Below, one piece after another: positions 54,042 to 64,000 of a stretch of DNA of 64,000 nucleotides. The stretch's first letter is position 1. Every line of letters begins with the position of its first letter. The stretch lies in the NCBI GenBank assembly GCA_031772625.1, contig CM062817.1, positions 953,043,705 through 953,107,704 of the forward strand. The letters are read 5' to 3'. Below the pieces are notes generated by a model. It was not told where the DNA came from. It searched no databases and saw only the letters and a program-made list of their open reading frames with translations. Source of the DNA: Pinus tabuliformis. Lineage: Eukaryota > Streptophyta > Pinopsida > Pinales > Pinaceae. The translations under genes and the position numbers were made by a program.

Positions 54042-55160
54042 GAGGGGGTAGGGGAGGGGGAGGGGGAGGGGTGGGTGGGGAGGGGGCGGTGGCGGTGGAG
54101 GGGTGGGCGGGGGGGCGGGGAGGGGGCGGGGGAGGGGGCGGTGGCGGTGGAGGGGTGGGCGGGGGGGCCGGGAGGGGGCGGTGGCGGGAGATGGGTGGGC
54201 GGGGTGGGCGGGGAGGGGGCGGTGGCGGGGGAGGGGTGGGTGGGGTGGGCGGGGGGGCCGGGGAGGGGGCGGTGGCGGGGGATGGGTGGGCGGGGTGGGC
54301 GGTGGCGGTGGGCGGGGAGGGGGTGGTGGCAGTGGGCGGGGAGGGGGCGGTGGTGGTGGAGGGGTGGGTGGGGTGGCGGTGGAGAGGGGGCGCGGAGGGG
54401 GAGGGGGGTGGGAGGGGTGGGCTGGGCTGGGGCCGGGGAGGGGGCTGAGGATGGGCGGGGTGGGGAGGGGGCGGGGGGGGAATGTGGGGGGTAGGGGTAG
54501 GGGTAGGGGGGGGGGTAAGGGGGGTAGGGGGTAGGGGGGGGGGGGGGGGTGGGGGGGGAGGGGGGTGTAGGGGTAGGGGTAGGGAGGGGGGGTAAGGGAG
54601 GTGCAGGTGGGGTGGGGGGGGAGGGGGGTAGGGTAGGGGGTTGGCGGGGGGTAAGGGGTAGGGCGGGGGGGGGGGGGGGGGGGGGGGGGGGGTAGGGTAG
54701 GGGGGGGGGGGGGGTTGGTGGGGGGGTGGCAGGGGGGGTAGGGGGTAGGGGGGGGTTGGGGGGGGTAAGGGTAGGGGGCGGCTGGGGGGGCAGGGGGGTA
54801 GTGGGGGGTAGGGTTGGGGGGGGGGTAGGGTAAGGGTAGGGGGGTGGGGGGGGGGTGGGGGGTAAGGTAAGGGTGGGGGGGGGGGGGAAGGTAGGGGGTA
54901 GGGGTAAGGGTAGGGTGGAGGGGGGTAGGGTGTGAGGCCCATGGGGCCGGCGTTAAGGAAGGGGGGGAGGAGTTGAGATTGGAGGGGAATGGGAGTTAGG
55001 GGGTGGGCTTATGGGGAGGAGAGTTGTGGGGTAGGGAAGGAAGAGTTGGGGAAATGGTGCATGGGTGGGTGAGTTGGGGGTAGCAAGGGCTAGCGCATTG
55101 GTAGGGCAGAAGGGGGAAGAGGGCATGGGTGAATGGGAAAGATCGGTAATGGGTTGGGGG
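54026..55160. repeat. Extreme G-rich low-complexity tract
   Basis: The first 400 bases are GGC/GGGGAGG-type with GTGG; from about 54480 TAGGGG and GGGTAGGG dominate with runs of 10-30 G. It fades gradually into ordinary sequence at about 54960-55200. It is the complementary type to the C-rich tract at 50028-50830, facing it across 3.1 kb. It includes many potential G-quadruplexes. Poly-Pro and poly-Gly translations have no meaning. Confidence 0.8.
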
Positions 55161-55280
55161 AAGGGGGCACGACGACGGCCTACCCACGGTTATTGGGTGA
55201 TTGATGTTATAGACATTTTTGTGCCTTACAGCTTTAAGCATGAAATGTCCATAATCCAAGGGATCCAAAGTCCCTAAAAG

Positions 55281-56247
55281 TGTTGTTCCTACCCCTAAGG
55301 GAACAAGGTCAACCAATGACAGCTTCTCCCAGAAGTTCTCCACCAGAAACTGGTCAAAACTAGTCAAATCAGGATCAATTCAGATGCTCCACTAGCTGCC
55401 TGTGTTGCAAAGCACCCAAATACATTGGCTAGGTGCGTTGCAATGCACTTGAATGCACTACCAGGGTGCGTTGAGCGGGAAATGACAAATGGCAAAGTCA
55501 TTCAACGAGGTGGAAAGACAATGGAAGCTTCCAGAATCTTCCTCAATGACACTTGCCTCACTGAGTTCGACCAAGGATGAGTAAGAGGCTCTCAGTCCCC
55601 AAGTGGAAGCAAGAACTGACAGAGAGAAGCCACAAGTCAAAACATAAGCTGACTCATCCTCTTTGTATACATCTATATATGGATCCCTCATCCCAGAGAT
55701 CCGGAGGCTGGAATTTTGTACTTTGCAGAGAATTGCTGTTGGTTTTGAGATTGAGATTAGTGCATTGGGTGATTTATGCTTTGTTGGAGGTGAAGAAGGG
55801 ATTCCTTTGCTGGGAGGTAGATGCTGGATCGGGACTCACTTGGTTGTATCTCCTCTTGGACTTTCTTATTATATCAATAAAACTATTTGAGTTTCTTCTA
55901 TATGTTGTGTATCAATGATGCTTTGTTATACTTGCATGTTTAGCTTAAATCTGATCCTAAGCTTTTTATGAATGTAAATCTATGTCTTTGTGTAGTTTTC
56001 CTCTTCTGTGATCTTGCAGGAACTTGGTGAAGCTGGACAAGTAAGAGAGCAGGCATCGGGAAGCAAACAAAGAGGAGAGCGATTGGATCAACAAACTAGT
56101 GCAAGACACAGGTTAGTTACATCCTTCCTCTTCGTTTACATTTCATAAAGAAGAATACGAAAGTAGTTTTCCTTGTTTGTTGCTAAGGCACTGTCACACC
56201 TTAGAGTGGGATAGGGGCGTTCTGAATAGATACTTTTCCCAACAACA
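55281..56247 (+). repeat. 5' LTR of TE10
   Basis: It starts TGTTGTTCC and ends CCCAACAACA, so termini are inverted (TGTTGTT/AACAACA), 967 bp. TATATATGG near 55672 and AATAAA at 55877-55882 fit a promoter and poly(A) signal. Three bases after its end the primer site begins. No second copy was found in the window. Confidence 0.75.
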
Positions 56248-56250
56248 AAT

Positions 56251-56270
56251 TGGCGACTCTGCTGGGGATC
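56251..56270 (+). other. Primer binding site of TE10 (tRNA-Arg type)
   Basis: TGGCGACTCTGCTGGGGATC closely resembles the tRNA-Arg-type primer site of Tat-lineage elements (TGGCGACTC..CTGGGGA). It starts three bases after the LTR end, as expected. Confidence 0.8.
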
Positions 56271-57977
56271 GTGTCTAGTTAGTTTATTTGTGTTTCTATT
56301 GTTCATCTCATAAACTCAGGAGTGGCGAATCGAACTGCATTTACCATTTACAAATGCAAAGTAGAGATCTGCTACTCTAGTCCATTCACTGGGCCTATTT
56401 ATGATCTAAACAATTGATTCAAAAATGCTCTAATTGCCCTTTGTGATAGCTCTTAGTCCTCCTTTAAATCATCCCTCTGATTGTACCTTACTGATAGCTT
56501 TTATCCGGCCAAAAACCATAGATTAAACTGCAAACCGTGACCCAGAACCCAGAAGAAATTCTCGTTTCTGCTTCAGCGCAGGCTCTGTGAAGAGACTCTG
56601 CATTTCAATGCAGGTCCCGAGAGGGCTACCTGCGCTGCAATTCAGTTTCTCTGTGTAGCAGGTGCGTTGATCAGCCTAGCCCTGCCTAGCTGAGGTTCTT
56701 TGCTCACTTTTTCCAGTTTTGCCTCTGATTTTTGCAGCCTGTTATCAGTGTGTGTACCTATCTGAAAACCCCTTTTCTTTGCCTTAATTCCGCCTCAGTT
56801 GTATAAAAGAAACTGTATTTGTTTTTGTGTATTTGTTACGTCATTTACAGTTTCCCATTGCAAAAGTAAACTGATCATACTGTCGCCCTTAGATATAGAC
56901 CTGTCGTAAGTGTCGTTTTGATCTTAGGAGTAAGTTGGTTTGCTGATTGACAGTTGATTACGCTTTTACTTTTGTCTTTGGTTTGAATTTGTGAATTTCT
57001 AGTGTCGAAACAAGTATTTACTTCAAAATCATAAAGTGTCGTAATCTTATCTACCTTTTTGATTTCGAAAAGAAGCTTGTTTATGTTTTTCACTTGAAAT
57101 CGAATTCAAATTTGTACAACAACTTTCTTTTTAGGCATCAATATTAAGAAAGTGAAAAAAAAATACATGCACAAGTGCATTTGCATTTTGACAGTTTGTA
57201 TGGCTTGATTTAGGAAAAGTGCATTTACAGTGTGCTCTTTGCTCTTTGAGAAAAGATTGTGTCTTTCTTTTCCCCTTGTAGCTAGGATTTTCATTGTTGA
57301 AAAGAAATAAAAGCTTGCTTATCATCTTTAGACTGCATTTAGGAATTACATCTACATCTCGTGGTGATCCAAAAAGGCAAACTTCTAAGAAAGATCAACC
57401 TAAAATAAATTGAATGAACTTAACAACGCTTTGTAACTTAACGCACAACATAGAGGTCTAGGCTAGAGACGTGTTCCAGCGTCGTAAAGCCTGGTAACTG
57501 TTGTCCTCACTGTTGGTTGGGTGATTCCTCCACTGTGAGACGATAAGTGCCAGTACGGATTGTGCTCCCACGTACCGTCGAGTATATATTGGGAGACCCC
57601 TATAGGCATAAAACCTTTATCCATAGGAAGCCGTGTCGACCGCCCTACTAATCGCAATGCACTGAACACAGCATTCGGGAAGATTGACCGCCTGTACCCT
57701 AAAAAGTATTTTGCGGTTTTGCGATTGGTTTGGCACACCCTCTACCTAGATCTCCAAAGCAGTCCCTTTCGTTCCTTTTCGGACTCCTTAATAGAAAAGG
57801 TCCATCTGAGCACTTGTCACTTCAGGCTCATTAAAAATCGAAGGAGACTAGAGTCATCTTTTGTTTTTTCTCGGCTCTTTAAAACTGAAAAACAAAGTTG
57901 TGTCAAAGCATCGTTAAAATTTATTTTAAACGGAATATTCATACCCTTTTTCCTGCGTTGATCTTTAGGTTGAGAAA
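56271..57977 (+). other. TE10 leader
   Basis: About 1.7 kb of untranslated leader without a domain I recognise. Around 57470-57500 GTAAAGCCTGGTAACTGTTG is a phrase typical of Tat-lineage leaders. Short ORFs within it look fortuitous. Confidence 0.5.
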
Positions 57978-58952
57978 ATGGAGCCTACCAACCAAGGAAT
58001 TCCCCTTGGTGGAAATCCTAGTCCCTTCTCCTCTTGGGGAGATGTTGGTGCGCCCCATATGGCCACATTGTTGCTTCCAGGACTGACGATTGGCTTGCCA
58101 GTCTGGCTCTTCTCAACCAATGTCGTTCAGAACACCACTATTCCTAAACAGTCGAATCAGTAGTTAGACGAGTCCAGAGTTTCCCATCAACCTTCTACTT
58201 CCTCTAATTCTTCCTCTCTCCCTTCCTCTTCGCTTGACGGGACTCGTAAAGCTAAAAACCAAGTTCCTAAGGAGAAGAAGGAAAAGAAGAAGAAAGAGAA
58301 AAAGAAGAAGGAGCCAAAGGCAAATAAGGGAAAACAAGTGTCGTCTAAAGAAAATCCACACACAGCACCGACTAGGCCTAAATCGCCATGTGTCATTTGC
58401 AAGGGAGACCAGTTTCACAGAGATTGTCCTTGCATCCCTCAGATACTAAGGGACCGGTCTCCCCGTTTGCACAATCCGGTGTTGTCAACCTCTGATGGCC
58501 ATGTTGAAAGCACACCGTCAACTAGCGAAAGTGAAGTCCCAAGACAAAAAGGGAGAGCTAGACCTCCCTGTAGACTGTGCGAAGGCGACCATGCCCTCCA
58601 CCGTTGTCCCTTCTTAGACGAAGCTAAAAGAGTTTTGGATGATCGTCCGGTTTCACCGTTACGACTTCCTCCTGGATATAAAAAACTCTTACCGAGTCCT
58701 TCGTTAGTTGAGAATCCAACTGGCTTGCTCAAGTGGTCGGCTGAAGCGCCTGTCATTGAAGATGAACCTACTGAATCCATACCCGACGAAATTCAAAAGG
58801 TCGAGGCGGCAGTTGACCCGGTTTTGCCTTCAGAGGTTTTATCTTCGAATGATACAGTCACTAAAGAGGATAAGGATGACACCGTCCAAATTCTCTTCAT
58901 CAACACAGACTCCGACGAACACGGGGGCAATCCACCCATTCCTTTATCGTAG
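57978..58952 (+). pseudogene. TE10 gag with two zinc knuckles
   Basis: The ATG at 57978 starts a frame that continues to 59546 with only two TAG stops (58161-58163 and 58950-58952). The N-terminal part is Gly/Pro/Ser-rich, then a very Lys-rich stretch (KKEKKKKEKKKKE). Two knuckles follow: CVICKGDQFHRDC and CRLCEGDHALHRC. A capsid domain is not evident, so the N-terminal half may have been lost or lies in the leader. The type matches the TE8 gag knuckles. Confidence 0.75.
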
Positions 58953-59051
58953 GAAGGAAGTTCATCAGAGCCATACCCGGCCGTCTACTCGGTCCCACCT
59001 CCAAGCAACCTAGTTGTATCCTTCGACTGGAACCAACTAGGCAGATCCCGT

Positions 59052-59546
59052 TTGCCAGCAAGCATACCATTCAGAATTATCGTCCAAATATATAGAATGG
59101 TCATGGCTGGTACCATCATAGATGAGGGGGCATCTGTGAGTATCCTTTCCTCTATTGCTTGGAAAGCGCTTGGTTCGCCATCGCTATTGCCTGAAATGAG
59201 AAATCTGACAGGCTTTGATAAAGGAACCAGTCGACCTTTAGGGATCCTCCCCAATGTGCCCATAACATTAAAAGGGAAGACCGTTCAAATGAACGTGATG
59301 GTCATTCAAGGACCCTTGGATTATAACCTACTCCTTGGACAAGACTATATTTATTGCATGGGAGCCATCGTCTCCTCACTCTTTAGAGTAATGTGTTTTC
59401 CGCACGAAGGAAGAGTGGTCAAGCTCGTAGACCAGCTTTCGTTTCCTAGATCACGCATCGCAGATAGTCATATACCATCCCTAAATGGTCTCTTCATGCA
59501 AGAAATATCTCAAGTCCCAGCCCGTCCTCCCGATGAGTGCGAGTGA
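59052..59546 (+). pseudogene. TE10 protease
   Basis: It is in the same frame as gag. VMAGTIIDEGASVSILSSIAWKALGSP contains D-E-G-A-S, a retropepsin active site (family D-x-GAS), followed by the flap-like stretch and IQGPLDYNLLLGQDYIYCMGAI, the second LLG.D..Y motif. It ends in TGA at 59544-59546. No RT follows, so the element seems to be truncated or to lack polymerase. Confidence 0.8.
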
Positions 59547-61200
59547 TTCGGAAGGATATGACTGAAACCCAGGGGGCATGCGTCTTGGTCTGCTTCGGCA
59601 GGAAAACTTCAAGTATAGGGTAGGTTTCCGCGGGAGAATATGACTAGTCTGTACCCCGCCCATGCTGGAAGAGGGTTATTCTAGAATAATATTCTTTTGT
59701 CAAAGTTATGTAAGTTGGGTCGGCGCCGCTTACGTTTGTTTATCTCAGTAAACATCGTCGAAGAAGTGTTTTGTTTGCACCGCAAATAAAACAGCCTTTG
59801 AATAACCTGAAAGAGGTAGGCCTTTCCTGATAGAACAAATGTTTTGTCTGCAAATTGAGGGGTAACCTTGAAATCGTACTTTATACCTGGGGGCATGCAA
59901 ACCTTTTGGAGTGCAAGCAAGGGGCGGCTATTTATTTTTTAAATTTTTAGGTCCTCCCTTTAAACCTGTAGGCTAACCCTTTAAACTCGTAGGATTAGTC
60001 GTCACCAAACTTGCATAAAGAAAGGATGCGGGGAAAAGCTTTGTAAGGTGCAAGCTCCATAAAAAATGGCATCTTCAATGAGACATTCTTATCATATGAC
60101 TGGATTAATCGAGCAGTTTTAGCACATAGTTCATGCTCGTTAAAAAATAAACATAAGACCGAGCAAGTGTTTCAATCCGCGTTTAAGCTCGTTAAAAAAT
60201 GAACTATCCTCCTGTAAATAACCATCGTGAATGTAACATCATCAGCCATTAAAGCCTTGGTCGTGTTTGCACCGTCACCTCCACTTTTCCATTGTTCAAT
60301 CATTCACCTCCATTTGATTGTTTACCCATTTTGAGGAACAGCTGCGAAGAGTGATTTCACTAGCCATCCTCATGACGCTGCCTGTTAGCTACCTATACCA
60401 ATAGGTTTCATATTTCATGATTGGCAAATAAAGTTCCAAATATGCTCTGCTTTGGTGATGCAAAGATCCCATATTTCCAAGAAAAGACAATGTGTGTACA
60501 TAGCTTGATGTTGACTCAATTTTGGTGGATGGTCCAACAGCCTAATCTGGATCATGCCATGTTTCAATTTTTTGTTGTAGAATAGAGAAAGAAGTCTGTC
60601 CAAACTGTTTAATCTTGGCAAACCAGTAGTTAGGTAGAGAATTAAGGTTCCCAACTGCTTAATCTGGGACCTTGGAAGCAATAAGGGTAGTTCTAGATAG
60701 AAAATGAAAAGAAAAATCCAAAAAAAAAAGAAAAGGCACATGAGGGTCTGCAAGTCTAAGTGCACCCTCCATGAAGAAACAAAAAATGCTAGGCAAGTAG
60801 ATGGGTAGGCAGTTGGGGTTGCAGAAATATCATTCCTTTCAAACTGAGTTCTGCTGGTCTAACATGAAAGAAACATTAAGGCATAGAGAAGCTTCTCTTC
60901 TCCATCATGTTGCAGCAAAGCAAAGGAACATGTCTAACTTCCTGTTTCCCCCCTTCACATTCATTACTAACATCCCTTCACCAGTTGTGTTCATGAAAGA
61001 ATTCAAGGTATTATGTTGGTTCTTATTCCTTTAAAAGCCACATTTCTTGTCTAAAATTCTTTTCATTTTGATCTACTCCCTAAGCTAAGTTGTTTTCATA
61101 TAAACTTAGTGATATCACTCCTCATTCACCTTTTTCCACTTATATTAACCCCTAACTTCTTATTATCTAAATCCCCTATGTTCCCCTTTTTCCTACTATT
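59547..61200. other. No recognised gene; possible TE10 remainder
   Basis: Two phrases with CAGGGGGCATGC / CTGGGGGCATGC (near 59570 and 59887) look like polypurine-tract borders but are not followed by a recognisable copy of the TE10 LTR. GCTCGTTAAAAAAT is repeated near 60136 and 60187. No RT, RNase H or integrase motif was found. Minor ORFs look fortuitous. Confidence 0.4.
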
Positions 61201-61233
61201 CTAAACACTATGGTGTATAAACCCCAAGCATTC

Positions 61234-61241
61234 TATAAATA
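61234..61241 (+). promoter_or_regulatory. TATA box upstream of the 62645 ORF
   Basis: TATAAATA followed by TCCCTTCCCCC lies 1.4 kb upstream of the ORF start. A retrotransposon LTR or a gene with a long leader could both show this arrangement. Confidence 0.45.
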
Positions 61242-61604
61242 TCCCTTCCCCCTCGGCATTATAGCCATATGTTCACAGTCAGGGATTAAATTGAGATCTG
61301 GTCAGTTTAAGAACCCAAACCCTACCCCTCTTTCCCCTTCAGAAGTCATTTAAACCATTTAACCCTTCATTTGCAAAAGAACCTTGTAAAGAACCCCATT
61401 TCCACCCATAACCCGCTTTATTGGCAAAAATACATCAAAACCCACTTTTCAGCTTTATCCAAAGTTTGGCACAAATGCGCATATTTTCATAAAAATACAT
61501 TGGAAAACCCATATTATCCGCCGAAGTCCTAAGTCCCGCCGGACACACATTTCAAAGACAAAAATTATTTTATTCCCGGCCCCCTTCCGTATCGTCCTAG
61601 CGCC

Positions 61605-61820
61605 TTAGCGATCCGTCGACCGTCGGATCTGGCTCTTTTCATCCGACGGCCCACATGCATATCGGGTCGGGCCCGACGTCCGTAAGATAGCACCCGAGAA
61701 ACTGTCAGAGGGTGACGTCAGGCCTCTGCCATGCGTCGCCCCCACAACTTCTCGGGTCGCCCTCTGACAAAACAACTTCCGTATCGAGGGCGGTCCGAGA
61801 AAATCCACTTACCGCTTCTG
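61605..61820. other. Cluster of perfect stems in the leader
   Basis: CCGTCGGAT/ATCCGACGG (61620-61628, 61641-61649), palindrome GTCGGGCCCGAC (61666-61677), and two interleaved inverted repeats: CCCGAGAA (61693-61700) with TTCTCGGG (61749-61756), and GTCAGAGGG (61704-61712) with CCCTCTGAC (61760-61768). The interleaved order is that of an H-type pseudoknot. If the region is transcribed, it is likely to be structured. Confidence 0.6.
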
Positions 61821-62034
61821 GTTTTGTGTGAACCCGCCATCCCAACGTCATTACCACGTCAGGCCCACGTCATTGCTACATCGCTATCGCGTCAGCACCC
61901 CTGTCCGCCACTGCTCCGACCTGTCCGCCACCTCATCATCCCCGTGGACCACTCACAGGCCGCCACGTCACTCGATGACGTCATGCTGACGTCATCCGAC
62001 CCTAACCCCACCTGATGACGTCATGCTGACGTCA
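61713..62034. promoter_or_regulatory. TGACGTCA cluster (bZIP/as-1-like)
   Basis: Five perfect TGACGTCA palindromes: 61713-61720, 61976-61983, 61987-61994, 62016-62023 and 62027-62034. The last four are two copies of a 24-base unit spaced 40 bp apart, each with two sites 11 bp apart. Further ACGTCA/ACGTCAT halves lie at 61843-61870. TGACGTCA is the CRE/C-box core bound by bZIP (TGA) factors, and paired TGACG is the as-1 arrangement. Confidence 0.7.
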
Positions 62035-62644
62035 TCCAAAAAAAGCGCCAAAATCCCAAAAGTCCATATTTTTGTCGAAAAACGCGGTTTTTCTCACTTT
62101 TTGCAAAAACAAGAACTATTCTTCTCTACATGCAAATTACGTTCATTCGTTGCCAACCTGCAGAAATCGACCTAGAGACCGCCGGCGCTTCCATCCCACC
62201 TGCACTTGTAGCCATTGCTGACAGTTTACCAGGTATTTATCCACAACATTCCTCTGCGCCTGGTTTTATCCTTCATTGTCCAAAAATAGCTTAAGAGAGT
62301 AAGAAAACACTGAATTTACCAGTAAATCCCCGGTGGTTGGCCTTCATTTTCAACCGTTGAATCGAAATTCACCTGCAGAGCCTTGTTTGTCCGAGTTTTC
62401 ACCAAACCTGAAGTCTGTCCGCGCATTTGTGGACTTAGATCCCGAAACTATAATAATTCACCATGGAGACACTTGAATCAGTCCTGATATTAGTCCTATC
62501 AGTCCTCTGTGCAGTATTTCAATTGCTGTTATTACAATTTACCCTCTGTTCCTTTGCAATCTACCTCTCTGCTTTAAAGATACCCCTCTGTGCTGCTCTG
62601 TTCAGTAAAACCACTTCACATACTAATCAGAGGCCTTATTAGCC

Positions 62645-64000
62645 ATGGAAGCACCAATTGCATTGAATATTCAGCCTTTGAATGCCCCACAGAGAGAGTT
62701 AGAATGGAAAGCTCTAGGTGACAAAGATTATCAGATGATAGACTCATTTCCAATGAATGCTAAATTTAATATCCATATGCTGAATGAGTTGAAGGCTCAA
62801 CACCTTAGTGGAGCTGATATATTAAGAATTTGGGACTCCAATTTGCCTATTTTTAACCTTCCTCAAGTCAATTCACTTCCAGACTTGATCCATAGATGTT
62901 GTGAATGCTATGATCCATGTCAGAGAGCTATTCTCAGTCCCACAGGCTCAGTCTTGTTTCATATTACCCCTGAGGCCATAAATGAGATGCTACACTTTCA
63001 TTCTGCAAGACCATTGACTCCTCTCTCCATGTTAGACTTGTTAAAGAAGGGGGGCAACCTGTCCAGTGCCCAGATCATCAAAATCAATCAGTTATTCATA
63101 CAGCCAGGCTCTGAAACTATGAGAACGCCTCCTATTGGAAATCCATACCTCAATGACTTGGGCAAAATGCTTGTAGATTTGATCAGCTATGTCTTGGGCT
63201 ACAAGGGAACTGAGGATGTTGATGACACCGTTATGGCTATGCTGTCCATATTTTCTCCTGGAAAGCCTCCTGCTGTGCATTATGATTATGCTACATATAT
63301 TGCAAACAAGATTCATGAGCAACTGATGAATCTAGAAAGGGAGAAGGTGTTTAGATACACCTCATACATATATCATTTGTTCTTATTCTATCAACCTGAC
63401 AGTTTCCCTGTTCCTCTCAAGAAAATTGATGCCCAAGGGAACCCAAGGTCAGTTGTGTTTTGGACTTCAGTTTTCCATCATACCTCTTGCTCACCATACA
63501 CATACTGTGAATTCATAGACCTTTTCATTCATCCTGCTTTGACCTTGCTATATGGTGTTCCTCCTCCAAGATTGACCGATGAAATGCAAAGAATTCTCCA
63601 TCTCTCTAAGACCTACAGCATTGGTGATTGGTACTTTTACCAACACCACATAGTAATCAGAGTTTATGGCTGTGAGCTGGACCCTTACAGGCTGCCAAGA
63701 TATGTCCCCATGAGACTATTTGCCTTGGAATACTTCAGGCAGTTTGGAAATGCAGATCAGATCCATTTCCATAGTAAGAACAAGAAAGTGCAATTGAAGG
63801 TCAGGAACCAACTAGGCCCTTTTCTTTACAACATAAGGGAGGAGGGATGGAAGGAAGCAGATGGCATGCTAGAGGCCCTCCGATTAGAAACTAGTTTCAA
63901 ATGGATACCTTATGACCCTAATCATTTCATTTCTCTCAGAAGGATAAAACATAAATTGGGTGGCTATGCTCACATTAAATTGCCTCATATTGAGAAATAT
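62645..64000 (+). CDS. Uninterrupted ORF, unknown, at least 452 codons, runs off the window
   Basis: The ATG at 62645-62647 opens a frame with no stop through to the last base, 452 complete codons. It starts MEAPIALNIQPLNAPQREL. Sequence features include a Cys cluster (HRCCECYDPCQ at residue 80), Pro/Leu-rich globular stretches, LVDLISYVLGYKGTEDVDD near residue 180, and FRYTSYIYHLFLFYQPDSF near residue 240. No zinc knuckle, catalytic motif or membrane segment was found. The F.Y...L..L stretch vaguely resembles the third ORFs of TE4 and TE8, so a retrotransposon third or accessory ORF is my leading guess; a host gene is possible. Being intact among ruins, it is recent, or selected. Confidence 0.65.
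   Translation, partial: MEAPIALNIQPLNAPQRELEWKALGDKDYQMIDSFPMNAKFNIHMLNELKAQHLSGADILRIWDSNLPIFNLPQVNSLPDLIHRCCECYDPCQRAILSPTGSVLFHITPEAINEMLHFHSARPLTPLSMLDLLKKGGNLSSAQIIKINQLFIQPGSETMRTPPIGNPYLNDLGKMLVDLISYVLGYKGTEDVDDTVMAMLSIFSPGKPPAVHYDYATYIANKIHEQLMNLEREKVFRYTSYIYHLFLFYQPDSFPVPLKKIDAQGNPRSVVFWTSVFHHTSCSPYTYCEFIDLFIHPALTLLYGVPPPRLTDEMQRILHLSKTYSIGDWYFYQHHIVIRVYGCELDPYRLPRYVPMRLFALEYFRQFGNADQIHFHSKNKKVQLKVRNQLGPFLYNIREEGWKEADGMLEALRLETSFKWIPYDPNHFISLRRIKHKLGGYAHIKLPHIEKY

Noticed and set aside
54490..54590. Telomere-like TAGGGG repeats
   Set aside because: The plant telomere repeat is TTTAGGG. Here units are irregular (TAGGGG, GTAGGGGG) and mixed with long G runs, so I do not call a telomere.
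53920..54942. 340-codon proline-rich ORF on the minus strand
   Set aside because: It is translated low-complexity G/C and is in a different frame from the HyPRP gene. HyPRP proteins can have proline-rich domains, but those follow the signal peptide, so this is not an extension of the gene.
60415..60765. 116-codon minus-strand ORF
   Set aside because: Hydrophobic, T/A-driven sequence with no family match or supporting context.
1..64000. CRISPR arrays, operons, bacterial promoters, rRNA genes
   Set aside because: No repeat-spacer structure, no polycistronic gene order and no rRNA sequence. Everything recognised is plant nuclear in kind.

Overview
This window is seed-plant nuclear DNA, very probably from a large, transposon-rich genome. 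A gymnosperm is a guess from the style of the elements, not a demonstrated fact. There is no bacterial gene organisation. Almost everything recognisable is LTR-retrotransposon sequence broken by stops and frameshifts. I recognise one host-type protein gene, a small cysteine-rich HyPRP/8CM protein on the minus strand at 53498-53938. No rRNA, tRNA or CRISPR array was recognised.

Positions 263-32541 form a nest of insertions. A minus-strand Ty1/copia element (263-518 and 29140-32541) is split by a Ty3 chromovirus (519-29139, LTRs at 519-795 and 28828-29139). That element is split by a solo LTR (1334-24294, target duplication TAAAG). The solo LTR is split by a Tat/Athila-like Ty3 element, TE4 (about 2388-23690). 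TE4 carries two further insertions: a second chromovirus, TE5 (9966-17078, both LTRs present), and a 1.9 kb solo LTR (21011-22903, perfect CTTAG duplication) inside its 3' LTR. Terminal sequences, target duplications and the resumption of the interrupted host on both sides support this order.

Positions 32545-36496 are AT-rich, with one CACTA-type end (35539) and a probable copia LTR piece. An Athila-like element, TE8, follows (36497 to at least 47396). It has gag-pol, an unusually well preserved third ORF (43043-45899), and a striking dispersed 8-bp motif, CTACAGGA.

Positions 48600-55200 hold a small inverted-repeat element, an extreme C-rich tract (50028-50830), a LINE reverse-transcriptase relic (50926-52340), the HyPRP gene, and an extreme G-rich tract (53941 to about 55160). 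The G-rich tract begins exactly at the gene's start codon, with a long near-perfect palindrome. It may be real or an assembly artefact.

Positions 55281-59546 are the 5' LTR, tRNA-Arg-type primer site, leader, gag and protease of another Ty3 element that lacks a visible polymerase. From 61200 there is a TATA box, a structured GC-rich leader and four TGACGTCA palindromes. An uninterrupted ORF of at least 452 codons then runs from 62645 off the window edge. It is the least decayed retroelement-like coding sequence here and I could not assign it a function.
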